13,121 nucleotides of DNA from Clostridiales bacterium (GCA_004553715.1 SFKP01000029.1:1-13121), one strand, 5' to 3'. Positions 6,245 to 12,758 are shown, counted from the first letter of the stretch. Numbers and translations are program-made. Notes: generated by a model from the letters alone, not told the origin.

Positions 6245-6298
6245 AAGGCATTTCGTTTAGACTGCCTTCGAAAAAAGTGCGAAATACATGCACTCGCA
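6245..6298 (-). promoter_or_regulatory. Structured murA leader with overlapping hairpins
   Basis: The leader is visibly richer in GC than its surroundings and holds several inverted repeats. AAGGCA (6245-6250) pairs with TGCCTT (6263-6268). AGTGC (6276-6280) pairs with GCACT (6290-6294) or, alternatively, TGCGA (6278-6282) pairs with TCGCA (6294-6298). ATTTCG (6250-6255) could also pair with CGAAAT near 6280-6285. On the minus strand the 6276-6298 hairpin is followed at once by a six-T run (6276-6271), as in an attenuator, but the stems are short. Function is inferred only. Confidence 0.4.
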
Positions 6299-6332
6299 TT
6301 CGCTCGGACAGAATAAGGAAGCCTAACCTTGT

Positions 6333-6361
6333 TGTATAAGAAAAATCTTATATTGGGTCAA
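6333..6361 (-). promoter_or_regulatory. murA promoter with a dyad operator in the spacer
   Basis: On the minus strand: TTGACC (6361-6356), a 17-bp spacer and TATACA (6338-6333). The spacer and the start of the -10 are filled by a perfect inverted repeat, TATAAGA - AAAA - TCTTATA (6335-6352), a likely binding site for a dimeric regulator. Confidence 0.65.
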
Positions 6362-6387
6362 GATAATATCTGAGTTTTCCTATACAA

Positions 6388-6417
6388 TAAAAAAAAGTAG
6401 AGTATAAAATACTCTAC
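6388..6417 (-). terminator. Rho-independent terminator of spoIIR
   Basis: GTAGAGTA (6397-6404) pairs with TACTCTAC (6410-6417) around a 5-nt loop. On the minus strand a run of at least eight T follows (6396-6388). The spoIIR stop codon (TAG, 6416-6414) lies inside the stem. Confidence 0.92.
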
Positions 6418-7067
6418 ATAAATATACCATTAATAGTTAGATTTTGCAATACTTCTACAACCTTAAATTTTATTTTTGTAGTATTTTTTGAGGAGGAAAC
6501 AAGGGCATAATCTTCAGAGGATAAATTGCTTTCCATTAATTCCTTTGAATCTTCAGGAACAATTCCAAAAGAAACATCTACAAAACATAAGGGTGGAAAC
6601 ATTACACACCACCAGTTCTTTCCAGAGGCATTTCCAATTTTTACTCTTAAAGCATCATACAAGCCTGGGGGAAAACTTATGTTTCCGTAAGTTTTTGTGG
6701 GGAATTTAAAGTTTCCGACTTCAATTTCTACATCATATGTGAAACCTTCATTATATACAGCTTGCTGAGCAATATTTTTAATTTCATCTATATGATTATT
6801 TATTGTGAGAGCGACATCTTCTTTATTGTTGATATTTTCTAAAATCCCATTAACATATGACAAAATAGAATCTCTTACAATATATTTTAATTTTTGATCT
6901 TCTTCAGAATCACTGTTTGCAATTACATGCAATCTAAAGACATTATTTGCAATATCTGTACAAACAGCTTTTGTATAGGAAGAAGCAGCGATTAATACAT
7001 AAACAAAAAGTAAAAACATAATAAGCAAAGTAGTTTTTAATTTACTGCGGAAAAATGTTTTTTTCAT
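6414..7067 (-). CDS. spoIIR: Stage II sporulation protein R (SpoIIR)
   Basis: SpoIIR is made in the forespore, exported to the intermembrane space, and triggers SpoIIGA to process pro-sigma-E in the mother cell. A short basic start is followed by one hydrophobic segment (about residues 12-30), which acts as a signal or anchor. Family motifs are FRLHVIANSDSEEDQ (44-58), the GNFKFPTKTYGNISFPPG stretch and GKNWWCVMFPPLCF (149-162). The length of 217 aa is normal. ATG 7067 is preceded by GGAGG with a 4-base gap. In Bacillus the gene is under sigma-F; a weak sigma-F-like match lies at 7090-7119. It is a single-gene unit closed by its own terminator ahead of the murA promoter, and its presence with spmAB marks an endospore former. 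Confidence 0.95.
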   Translation of the reverse strand: MKKTFFRSKLKTTLLIMFLLFVYVLIAASSYTKAVCTDIANNVFRLHVIANSDSEEDQKLKYIVRDSILSYVNGILENINNKEDVALTINNHIDEIKNIAQQAVYNEGFTYDVEIEVGNFKFPTKTYGNISFPPGLYDALRVKIGNASGKNWWCVMFPPLCFVDVSFGIVPEDSKELMESNLSSEDYALVSSSKNTTKIKFKVVEVLQNLTINGIFM

Positions 7068-7089
7068 AAAACCTCCAATAATTTAAAAA

Positions 7090-7119
7090 TAAATAACCAA
7101 AAATTCAAAAATAATAAAC
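7090..7119 (-). promoter_or_regulatory. Possible sigma-F/G-like promoter of spoIIR
   Basis: On the minus strand, GTTTA (7119-7115), a 16-bp spacer and GGTTATTTA (7098-7090) resemble the sigma-F pattern GYATA-N16-GGNNANNNT with mismatches. The position, about 25 bp before the ATG, is short but possible. The match is weak, and the region is so AT-rich that chance agreement is likely. Confidence 0.25.
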
Positions 7120-7218
7120 TTTTGTTAATTAATTTCTTTAAATAAATTATTAACCAAATTTAAAAAAATATACATTATTTTAAAAAAATAGCTGTCGAAT
7201 AAAAGGGTACGATTTAGA

Positions 7219-7252
7219 TTGACTATGTAAAAAATAGATGGTAAAATTTACC
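7219..7252 (+). promoter_or_regulatory. Sigma-A promoter overlapped by a perfect palindrome
   Basis: TTGACT (7219-7224), a 17-bp spacer and TAAAAT (7242-7247), with TG at 7239-7240 (extended -10). The palindrome GGTAAAATTTACC (7240-7252) covers the whole -10, so a bound repressor would block RNA polymerase. The next gene starts at 7411, which leaves a leader of about 155 nt in which I see no clear gene or terminator. Confidence 0.6.
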
Positions 7253-7410
7253 AAGAGAAAAGAAATAAATAAAATAAGAACCAAAAATAAAAAGGAAGAA
7301 AAAATATTAAAGAATTTGCAACAAGTATTAAGGTTGAAAAATAATTACAATTTTGACACAGCCAAAATTTAATTCTTTTACGACCATATTAGGAAGGAAT
7401 GTGATTAACA

Positions 7411-7938
7411 ATGAAAAATTCTGTTGATGCAGAAAGAGTATGTGGATTCTATGTTAGCAATATGCATTTTGCTACAATGATTCTTCCTTTTATTAATAGA
7501 GAGATAAAAGAAGAAACAAATTTTATTACTTTTTTTGAGCTTAATCAAAAAAGCAATATTAATACTGTTTTGTCAGGAGTCGTGGCTAATTTAGAAGACA
7601 AAGAAAAAATAATAAAAATTGATTGGGGAGATACTAAAATACTTAAAATTAGCGATGTAGAAAAGAAAATCAAAAATATAAGTACAGGGAATAATATAAT
7701 ATTAGTATGTGGCAGAGAAGAATATATAGATATGGTAAATAGCTATATAAATAAATATATAGATAAGAATAGAAAAAAATTAGCAAATTTAAAAATTAAA
7801 ATAATTGATTGTTTTGAAGTAAATAGCTTTAATGAAAATATTAGACAAATATTAGCAACCCATAATAAAATAATAAATACTTCTGGAGAACATGAAATAT
7901 CAGAAATTTTTGAGGGTTATAATTCAAATGCAGGGTAA
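7411..7938 (+). CDS. Conserved-looking hypothetical protein, 175 aa
   Basis: I do not recognise a named family. The protein is soluble, without signal peptide or membrane segment. It has an N-terminal part beginning ERVCGFYVSNMHFATMILPF, a mid region with alternating strands and helices (KIIKIDWGDT, NIILVCGREEYIDMVNSYI), and a later strand KIKIIDCFEV, a pattern that suggests an alpha/beta Rossmann-like fold. No nucleotide-binding loop or catalytic motif is clear. ATG 7411 is the natural start by frame, but the nearest purine-rich site, AGGAAGGA (7390-7397), is 13 bases away, wider than its neighbours. It sits between the palindrome-controlled promoter at 7219 and the separately promoted UDPGP gene, so it is probably monocistronic. 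Confidence 0.75.
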   Translation: MKNSVDAERVCGFYVSNMHFATMILPFINREIKEETNFITFFELNQKSNINTVLSGVVANLEDKEKIIKIDWGDTKILKISDVEKKIKNISTGNNIILVCGREEYIDMVNSYINKYIDKNRKKLANLKIKIIDCFEVNSFNENIRQILATHNKIINTSGEHEISEIFEGYNSNAG

Positions 7939-8016
7939 TGCATACTGCAAGATAGAGCTAATTTTAAGAGAATACCATTGATTAAAAATAATAGGAACAA
8001 ATAATGGAAACAAATA

Positions 8017-8043
8017 TTGACTACAACTAAAATTTGATATAAT
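8017..8043 (+). promoter_or_regulatory. Promoter of the sugar-nucleotide operon
   Basis: TTGACT (8017-8022) and TATAAT (8038-8043) are separated by 15 bp. TG at 8035-8036 gives an extended -10 that can compensate for the short spacer. It lies 27 bp before the start of the UDPGP gene. Confidence 0.65.
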
Positions 8044-8069
8044 ATAAGTATATTGAAAGGAGTGGTTTT

Positions 8070-9332
8070 GTGGGGAATTCATATTTAGAGGCAAAAGCAA
8101 AATTAGAAAAATATGGACAAGAACATTTATTACTTTTTTATGATAAACTAAATCCAGAAGATAAAGAAAAATTATTAAATCAAATTTTAAGCGTTGACTT
8201 TGAAGAATTAAAAAAATTATATGAGCAAATAGGGAAGCAAGAAGAAAATGACAAAAAAATTGAACCAATTGATTTTGTAGACAAATATAAGATTGAGAAA
8301 AATCAATATGAAGAGTATAAAAAAATTGGAGAAGAGGAATTAGCAGAAGGGAAATTGGCAGTAATAACAATGGCTGGAGGACAGGGTACAAGATTAGGAC
8401 ATGAAGGGCCTAAAGGCACATTTATTTTAAATATAAAACCAGAACCAAAATCATTATTCCAAATTTTATGCGAAACATTGAAAAAATCAAACGAAAAATA
8501 TGGAAAAATAATTCCATGGTATATAATGACAAGTAAAGAAAATAATAAGCAAACAAAAGAATTTTTTGAAAAAAATGATTTTTTTGGATATCCAGAAGGA
8601 TATATAAATTTCTTCATTCAAGGAGAATTACCAATGCTAGACAAAAATGGAAAAATTTTATTAGGGGAAGATGGTTTATTAAAATTAGCAGCAGATGGCC
8701 ATGGTGGAGTTTTTGAAGCAATGTTTAAATCTGGTATTGTAGAAGATATGCAAAACAAAGGAATAGAATGGGTATTTGTTGGACCAATAGATAATCCATT
8801 AGTAAATATGGCAGATGAAATACTTCTTGGACTTTCTAAAATCAAGAAGGCAATGGCAGCAGGAAAATCTATAATTAAAGCAAATCCAAAAGAAAAAGTA
8901 GGAGTGTTCTGCAAAAAGAACGGAAAACCAAGTGTAATAGAATATACTGAAATAACAGATGAAATGGCAAATGCGACAAACAACAATGGAGAGCTTTTAT
9001 ATGGAGAATCGCATTTAAATTGCAATATGTTTAATATTAATGGAATTAAAAAAATAGGTGCAGAAAAATTACCTTATCATACAGCCTTTAAAAAAGCAAC
9101 ATATATAGATAGCAAGGGAGACCTAATAAAGGGAGAAGAACCAAACAGCTACAAGTTTGAAAGTTTTATATTTGATGCTTTCGAAAAATTAGATAATATG
9201 GCAATCTTAAGAGTAAAAAGAGAGGAAGAATTTGCTCCAGTAAAAAATAAAGAGGGAGTAGATAGTCCAGCGACAGCTATTGAGTTGTATAATAATTATA
9301 TGGAAAAAATAAAAGAAAAAGGAAGAAAATAA
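8070..9332 (+). CDS. UDPGP-family UTP:sugar-1-phosphate uridylyltransferase (eukaryotic-type UDP-GlcNAc/UDP-sugar pyrophosphorylase)
   Basis: This 420-aa cytoplasmic enzyme is predicted to make UDP-sugar and pyrophosphate from UTP and a hexose-1-phosphate. The nucleotide-binding signature MAGGQGTRLG at 101-110, followed by PKGTF (114-118), is that of the UDPGP type 1 family, which includes eukaryotic UDP-GlcNAc pyrophosphorylase, rather than the bacterial GlmU or GalU type. Other family landmarks are the GHGGVFEAMF segment and WVFVGPIDNPLVNMAD, where GlcNAc enzymes have a uridine/sugar contact. An N-terminal helical region (about 1-75) is typical. The start is GTG 8070, seven bases after AGGAG (8058-8062). 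The mutase fragment begins one base after its stop. Whether glucose-1-P or GlcNAc-1-P is used cannot be decided here. Confidence 0.88.
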   Translation: MGNSYLEAKAKLEKYGQEHLLLFYDKLNPEDKEKLLNQILSVDFEELKKLYEQIGKQEENDKKIEPIDFVDKYKIEKNQYEEYKKIGEEELAEGKLAVITMAGGQGTRLGHEGPKGTFILNIKPEPKSLFQILCETLKKSNEKYGKIIPWYIMTSKENNKQTKEFFEKNDFFGYPEGYINFFIQGELPMLDKNGKILLGEDGLLKLAADGHGGVFEAMFKSGIVEDMQNKGIEWVFVGPIDNPLVNMADEILLGLSKIKKAMAAGKSIIKANPKEKVGVFCKKNGKPSVIEYTEITDEMANATNNNGELLYGESHLNCNMFNINGIKKIGAEKLPYHTAFKKATYIDSKGDLIKGEEPNSYKFESFIFDAFEKLDNMAILRVKREEEFAPVKNKEGVDSPATAIELYNNYMEKIKEKGRK

Positions 9333-9333
9333 A

Positions 9334-9474
9334 ATGGAATATATAGAAAAATATAAAGAATGGTTAAATAATCCAGTATTTGATGAAGAAACAAAAAAAG
9401 AATTAAAATCAATAGAAAATAATGATGAGGAAATAAAAGACAGATTCTATAAAGACTTAGAATTTGCATTGTAG
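9334..9474 (+). pseudogene. N-terminal fragment of the hexose-phosphate mutase, cut off by a small deletion
   Basis: ATG 9334 begins one base after the UDPGP stop and encodes 46 residues, MEYIEKYKEWLNNPVFDE through IKDRFYKDLEFAL, then TAG 9472-9474. This is a good match to the usual first residues of clostridial-type phosphoglucomutases, which continue EFGTGGLRG-x-xG-GTNRMN. Here TTT for Phe (9463-9465) is followed by GC and then, in another frame, by ATT GTA GGA ATT GGT ACA AAT AGA ATG (I V G I G T N R M). About 19 nt encoding GTGGLRG are therefore missing, which both removes a conserved loop and shifts the frame. The rest of the gene is intact downstream. It may be a true deletion or an assembly error. 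Confidence 0.8.
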
Positions 9475-9491
9475 GAATTGGTACAAATAGA

Positions 9492-11039
9492 ATGAACAAA
9501 TATACTGTAGGAAAAGCAACAAAAGGTTTAGCAAATTATATAATAAAAAAAGGTGGACAAAAGAGAGGAGTTGCAATTGCTTATGATTGTAGACATATGT
9601 CTACAGAGTTTAGTAAACAAGCGGCTTTAATATTAAATGCAAATGGGATAAAGACATATTTGTTTGAAGATTTAAGACCTACACCTGAACTATCTTTTGC
9701 AGTACGTAATTTAAATTGTATTGCAGGAATTGTAGTAACAGCAAGCCATAATCCACCAGAATATAATGGTTATAAAGTTTATTGGGATGATGGTGCACAA
9801 ATATCAGCACCAGTAGACTCTGAAATAACAGAGGAAATTAATAAAATTACAGATTATTCAATGATAAATATGATATCAGAAGAAGAAGCTAAAGATAGAG
9901 GCTTACATCTTATTATTGGTAAAGAAATAGATGATAAATACATACAAAGCTTAAAAGCAATGTCATTACATAAAGAAGCTGTAGAACAAGTGGCAGATGA
10001 TTTTAAAATAGTATATACACCATTAAACGGAACGGGAAATAAATTAGCAAACAGAATATTAAAAGAAATTGGATTTAAAAACATATATGTGGTAGAAGAA
10101 CAAAAAGATCCAAATGGAGATTTTCCAACACTTGAATATCCAAATCCAGAAGATCCAAAAGCATTTAAGCTTGCATTAGAGCTTGCTGAAAAAGTAGATG
10201 CAGACATTGTTCTTGCTAATGACCCAGATGCAGACAGAATAGGTTTACATGTTAAAGATTCAAAAACAGGGAAATATATATTATTTAATGGAAACATGAT
10301 AGGACTATCTATTGCAGAATATTTAATTGCAGAAAATAAAGCAAAAGGAACATTAAAGCCAAATACAGCTTTAATAAAAACGATAGTATCTTCAAATATG
10401 ACAGACCAAATTTGTAAATATAATGGAGTAAAACTATATGAAACATTAACAGGATTTAAAAATATTGCTAGCGTAATGAAAAGTTTAGAAAAAGAGGGGA
10501 AATATACATCTATAATGGGGTATGAAGAAAGTTATGGATGTCTTGTTGGAGATTATGCAAGAGATAAAGATGGAATAGTTGCAGTAATGCTATTATGTGA
10601 GGCTGCTGCATACTATAAAACAAAAGGAATGACTTTATGGGATAAAATGCAAGAAATGTATTCAAGATATGGATATTATAAAGAAAAACAAATTTCTGTT
10701 GTTTTAAAAGGAGCAGATGGTGCTCAAAAAATAAAAGATATGATGGATAATTTAAGAGAAAATCCAATATCAAAAATAGGAGATTATGAAGTAATCGGAA
10801 TAAAAGATGTAAAATTAAGTACATATAAAAATATGAGAACAGGAGAGATATCAAATATAGATTTACCCAAATCAAATGTTTTATATTATGAAATGGAAAA
10901 TGATTACTGGTGTGCGGTAAGACCTTCAGGAACAGAACCAAAAATTAAATTTTATATAGGGGTAAAAGGAAGTAGTATGGAAAATGCAGAAGAAGAATTA
11001 AACAAGTTAGAAAAAGGATTACAAGTACTTATGAAGTAA
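9492..11039 (+). CDS. Phosphoglucomutase/phosphomannomutase (alpha-D-phosphohexomutase), main part
   Basis: This enzyme interconverts hexose-6-phosphate and hexose-1-phosphate, and would feed the adjacent UDPGP uridylyltransferase. All four alpha-D-phosphohexomutase landmarks are visible: the phosphoserine loop TASHNP (83-88), the metal loop DPDADR (244-249), the sugar-specificity loop GYEESYG (343-349) and the C-terminal phosphate site RPSGTEPK (477-484). The 515 residues from internal ATG 9492 plus the 46-residue fragment upstream and the missing segment give about 570, the normal length. ATG 9492 has no good ribosome binding site, so a product made from it would lack the N-terminal strand and the GTGGLRG motif, and activity is doubtful unless a second copy exists. 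The stop is followed by a strong terminator. Confidence 0.92.
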   Translation: MNKYTVGKATKGLANYIIKKGGQKRGVAIAYDCRHMSTEFSKQAALILNANGIKTYLFEDLRPTPELSFAVRNLNCIAGIVVTASHNPPEYNGYKVYWDDGAQISAPVDSEITEEINKITDYSMINMISEEEAKDRGLHLIIGKEIDDKYIQSLKAMSLHKEAVEQVADDFKIVYTPLNGTGNKLANRILKEIGFKNIYVVEEQKDPNGDFPTLEYPNPEDPKAFKLALELAEKVDADIVLANDPDADRIGLHVKDSKTGKYILFNGNMIGLSIAEYLIAENKAKGTLKPNTALIKTIVSSNMTDQICKYNGVKLYETLTGFKNIASVMKSLEKEGKYTSIMGYEESYGCLVGDYARDKDGIVAVMLLCEAAAYYKTKGMTLWDKMQEMYSRYGYYKEKQISVVLKGADGAQKIKDMMDNLRENPISKIGDYEVIGIKDVKLSTYKNMRTGEISNIDLPKSNVLYYEMENDYWCAVRPSGTEPKIKFYIGVKGSSMENAEEELNKLEKGLQVLMK

Positions 11040-11044
11040 AATTG

Positions 11045-11072
11045 AAAACGAGCAGGGTTACCTGCTCGTTTT
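11045..11072. terminator. Bidirectional terminator between the mutase and the TtcA-like gene
   Basis: AAAACGAGCAGG (11045-11056) pairs perfectly with CCTGCTCGTTTT (11061-11072) around a GTTA tetraloop, a 12-bp GC-rich stem with A/T flanks on both sides. The stop codon of the minus-strand gene (TAA, 11060-11058) sits in the loop, and its last four codons form one arm. Confidence 0.93.
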
Positions 11073-11783
11073 GTTTTTATTCCATCCAGGAATATTACTT
11101 CTTTTTATGGCACCATATATATTTGTTTTTACGGTTGGAATATCTTTTTGAAGATTTCCAATTAAATTTTTCATATCCTCTCGTTTGGAAACTCCATCCA
11201 TAGGGCAACATTTTGGCATTACTTCTATATTATTTTTCTTTATAAATGTTTTAATACTTTTTTCTGGAGCATAAATAAGTGGCCTTATAAGTGTAATACC
11301 AGACCTATCCATAAAGCTAACAGGTGCAAAAGTATTTATGCTTCCACCATATAATAAATTCAAGAAAAATGTTTCTAAAACATCATCTTCATTATGCCCT
11401 AAAGCAATTTTATTACAATTTTCGCGTATAGCCGTGCTATTTAAAATACCTCGTCTTAAATTAGCACAAAGGGAACAAGGATTTTTTTCTTTTCTAATAT
11501 CAAAGACTATTTCCTTTATATGACTTTCTTCTTCTATATATGAAACACCAATTTCTTCGCAAGTTTTTCGTAAAAATTGGCTGTTAAAAAAATCAAAACC
11601 AGGATTTATACTGATAGCCACTAAATCAAAATGTTTATCATAAAATCTTTGTAATGCTTTTAATCCCATAAGTAAAGTAATAGAATCTTTGCCACCAGAT
11701 AAGCCAACAGCAATTCTATCTCCCTCTTCAATCATATTATAATCATCAACAGCTTTTCTGATATAGCTTAGCATTCTCTGCAT
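11058..11783 (-). CDS. TtcA-like PP-loop ATPase (tRNA 2-thiolation family)
   Basis: This cytoplasmic ATP-pyrophosphatase is of the TtcA/TtuA superfamily; TtcA uses an iron-sulfur cluster to thiolate C32 of tRNA. The PP-loop SGGKDS is at 29-34. The cluster-ligand pair CSLC is at 103-106 (C103, C106), followed by ANLRRG, and a further cysteine pair lies in PKCCPMDG. GHNEDDVLETFFLNL is the conserved middle helix. I prefer ATG 11783 (241 aa) over GTG 11792 because GAGGTGA overlaps the GTG and is well spaced from the ATG. The length is somewhat below E. coli TtcA (about 311), as is common for the clostridial branch, so the exact tRNA position modified is inferred. It is transcribed alone and ends inside a shared terminator. 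Confidence 0.85.
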   Translation of the reverse strand: MQRMLSYIRKAVDDYNMIEEGDRIAVGLSGGKDSITLLMGLKALQRFYDKHFDLVAISINPGFDFFNSQFLRKTCEEIGVSYIEEESHIKEIVFDIRKEKNPCSLCANLRRGILNSTAIRENCNKIALGHNEDDVLETFFLNLLYGGSINTFAPVSFMDRSGITLIRPLIYAPEKSIKTFIKKNNIEVMPKCCPMDGVSKREDMKNLIGNLQKDIPTVKTNIYGAIKRSNIPGWNKNKTSR

Positions 11784-11834
11784 AAAATTCACCTCAAATG
11801 CTAATATACCACAAAATGAAGGGAAAATCTAGTG

Positions 11835-12329
11835 CTAGAATGTTCGTACTCCAGCAATACTTAAAAATCTAGCTTTTTGATAATTATAAGTAAATAAATT
11901 TCTATAATAACTATCATCAGAATGACTAGCGACAAAGCATTCTCTAGTGATATTGTTATCTATAACATCAACAACAAATAGGCTATGTGCAAATGTTTTG
12001 CCATCAAAACTTAGTTGAATTATATCTGCTTTTTTTATAGTATTAATATCTGTTTTTGTTGCAAAAGGGCCAACACTTTTATTATTAATTAAAAATTGAT
12101 ATAAAAATTCTACGCCAGACCATGAAGGAGATTTATTATATCCGTTTTTATAAAACCAACCATTAGAGCTAAAGTTCATTGTTTTGCTGCCAGCATATAA
12201 GCATTGAGAAACAAATGAAGTACAGTCACCACCAACAGAATCAAAATTGTAGAAATTAGGATTCCTTAAAAATGCCCATTTCTTTGCATAATCTACGGCA
12301 GTTTCCCTATTATAATTTAATATTTTCAA
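11835..12329 (-). CDS. Amidase_6-type (putative amidase domain) protein
   Basis: This single-domain protein of about 164 aa resembles the putative amidase domain common in clostridia. It starts LNYNRETAVDYAKKWAFLRNP, then SVGGDCTSFVSQCLYAG with probable nucleophile C36, then WSGVEFLYQFLINN, and AHSLFVV with probable catalytic H115, a Cys/His arrangement like NlpC/P60-type peptidases. No signal peptide is visible, so a wall role would need another export route; the family is often annotated only as amidase domain. I choose TTG 12329 over GTG 12338 because AGAGGTG overlaps the GTG and sits six bases before the TTG. The next minus-strand gene begins about 50 bases downstream. The substrate is unknown. 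Confidence 0.82.
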   Translation of the reverse strand: MKILNYNRETAVDYAKKWAFLRNPNFYNFDSVGGDCTSFVSQCLYAGSKTMNFSSNGWFYKNGYNKSPSWSGVEFLYQFLINNKSVGPFATKTDINTIKKADIIQLSFDGKTFAHSLFVVDVIDNNITRECFVASHSDDSYYRNLFTYNYQKARFLSIAGVRTF

Positions 12330-12396
12330 TAGAAACACCTCTATATTATATATATGTTAATGTTCAGACCAAAATTTTCAAATTAGTAGCTCCATG

Positions 12397-12455
12397 TGTC
12401 GGTTGCACTTTTCTTTTCGTTCTTTAGCCTAAGAAAAGAAAATGTCCAATCGACA
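12397..12455. repeat. 59-bp long imperfect inverted repeat (hairpin)
   Basis: TGTCGGTTG (12397-12405) pairs with CAATCGACA (12447-12455) with one G-U pair. After a small irregularity (C-C mismatch and bulged T), TTTTCTTTTC (12409-12418) pairs with GAAAAGAAAA (12433-12442). In all there are about 21 pairs around a 14-nt loop. No T-run follows on either side, so it is not a standard terminator. It lies between divergently arranged units, the amidase gene on - and the tRNA genes on +. It could be a small mobile hairpin element or a protein-binding dyad. Confidence 0.7.
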
Positions 12456-12526
12456 GCAAGATGAAGCGGATTATATATTAATTATTCTGAACTGTAACAT
12501 ATATATGCTAAAAGACTATAAAAAGA

Positions 12527-12555
12527 TTGAAAGAAAAATAAAAATGTTGTATAAT
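12527..12555 (+). promoter_or_regulatory. Promoter of the tRNA-Arg unit
   Basis: TTGAAA (12527-12532), a 17-bp spacer and a perfect TATAAT (12550-12555), ending 17 bp before the first tRNA-like sequence. Confidence 0.8.
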
Positions 12556-12571
12556 ATTTTAAGCAAGTAAT

Positions 12572-12625
12572 GCATCTATAGCTCAGGAGGATAGAGCGCT
12601 CCCCTCCTAAGTAAGTGGTGGTGGA
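12572..12625 (+). pseudogene. Broken tRNA-Arg(CCU), 5' half only
   Basis: The sequence begins as a normal tRNA: acceptor strand GCATCTA (12572-12578), D-arm GCTC/GAGC, then anticodon stem CTCCC (12599-12603) and loop CTCCTAA (12604-12610) with anticodon CCU. The 3' side of the anticodon stem, expected GGGAG, is reduced to G. A variable-loop-like TAAGT and one T-stem arm (GGTGG) follow, and then the similarity stops. The acceptor partner TAGATGC and the CCA end are absent. It cannot form a functional tRNA. It is the first unit behind a very good tRNA promoter and lies 43 bases before an intact tRNA with the same anticodon. Confidence 0.8.
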
Positions 12626-12667
12626 AAAAGTGTTAATAAAAAAAGCCGTGAAAGTGGCTTGAAATAC

Positions 12668-12744
12668 GTTTCTGTAACTCAGTTGGATAGAGTAACCGCC
12701 TCCTAAGCGGTAAGTCGGCGGTTCAATTCCGCCCAGGAACACCA
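12668..12744 (+). tRNA. tRNA-Arg(CCU)
   Basis: A complete 77-nt cloverleaf: acceptor GTTTCTG with CAGGAAC (one U-G pair), D-stem ACTC/GAGT, anticodon stem ACCGC/GCGGT, loop CTCCTAA with anticodon CCU, T-stem GGCGG/CCGCC, discriminator A, and an encoded CCA end. It decodes AGG arginine codons. It is probably transcribed from the promoter at 12527-12555 through the broken copy, and is followed by a strong terminator. Confidence 0.96.
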
Positions 12745-12758
12745 TTTTATAAAATATG

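Noticed and set aside
7238..7372. 44-codon + ORF (MVKFTKRKEINK...) between the palindromic promoter and the 175-aa gene
   Set aside because: Its ATG lies inside the predicted promoter spacer, upstream of the transcription start, and it has no ribosome binding site. The Lys/Asn-rich content is what AT-rich purine-skewed DNA gives by chance.
7353..7381. TTGACA at 7353-7358 as a second promoter for the 175-aa gene
   Set aside because: No acceptable -10 at 16-18 bp (the sequence there is TTTTAC).
10510..10941. Long antisense frames over the mutase and other genes (for example 143 codons here)
   Set aside because: They shadow well-supported genes and have Leu/Phe/His-rich compositions expected of antisense AT-rich frames.
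12345..12372. Possible promoter TTGGTC-N16-TATAAT for the amidase gene
   Set aside because: The predicted transcription start (about 12338) would cut into the ribosome binding site, so it is probably not the functional promoter for this start codon.
12641..12660. Small hairpin AAGCC/GGCTT between the two tRNAs as a terminator
   Set aside because: Only five pairs and no T-run; the intact tRNA downstream needs transcription to pass through.
12482..12745. Minus-strand ORF of 87 codons containing GGIEPPTYRLGGGYSIQLSYRN
   Set aside because: It is the antisense translation of the two tRNA-Arg sequences, a well-known false protein pattern, with no ribosome site.
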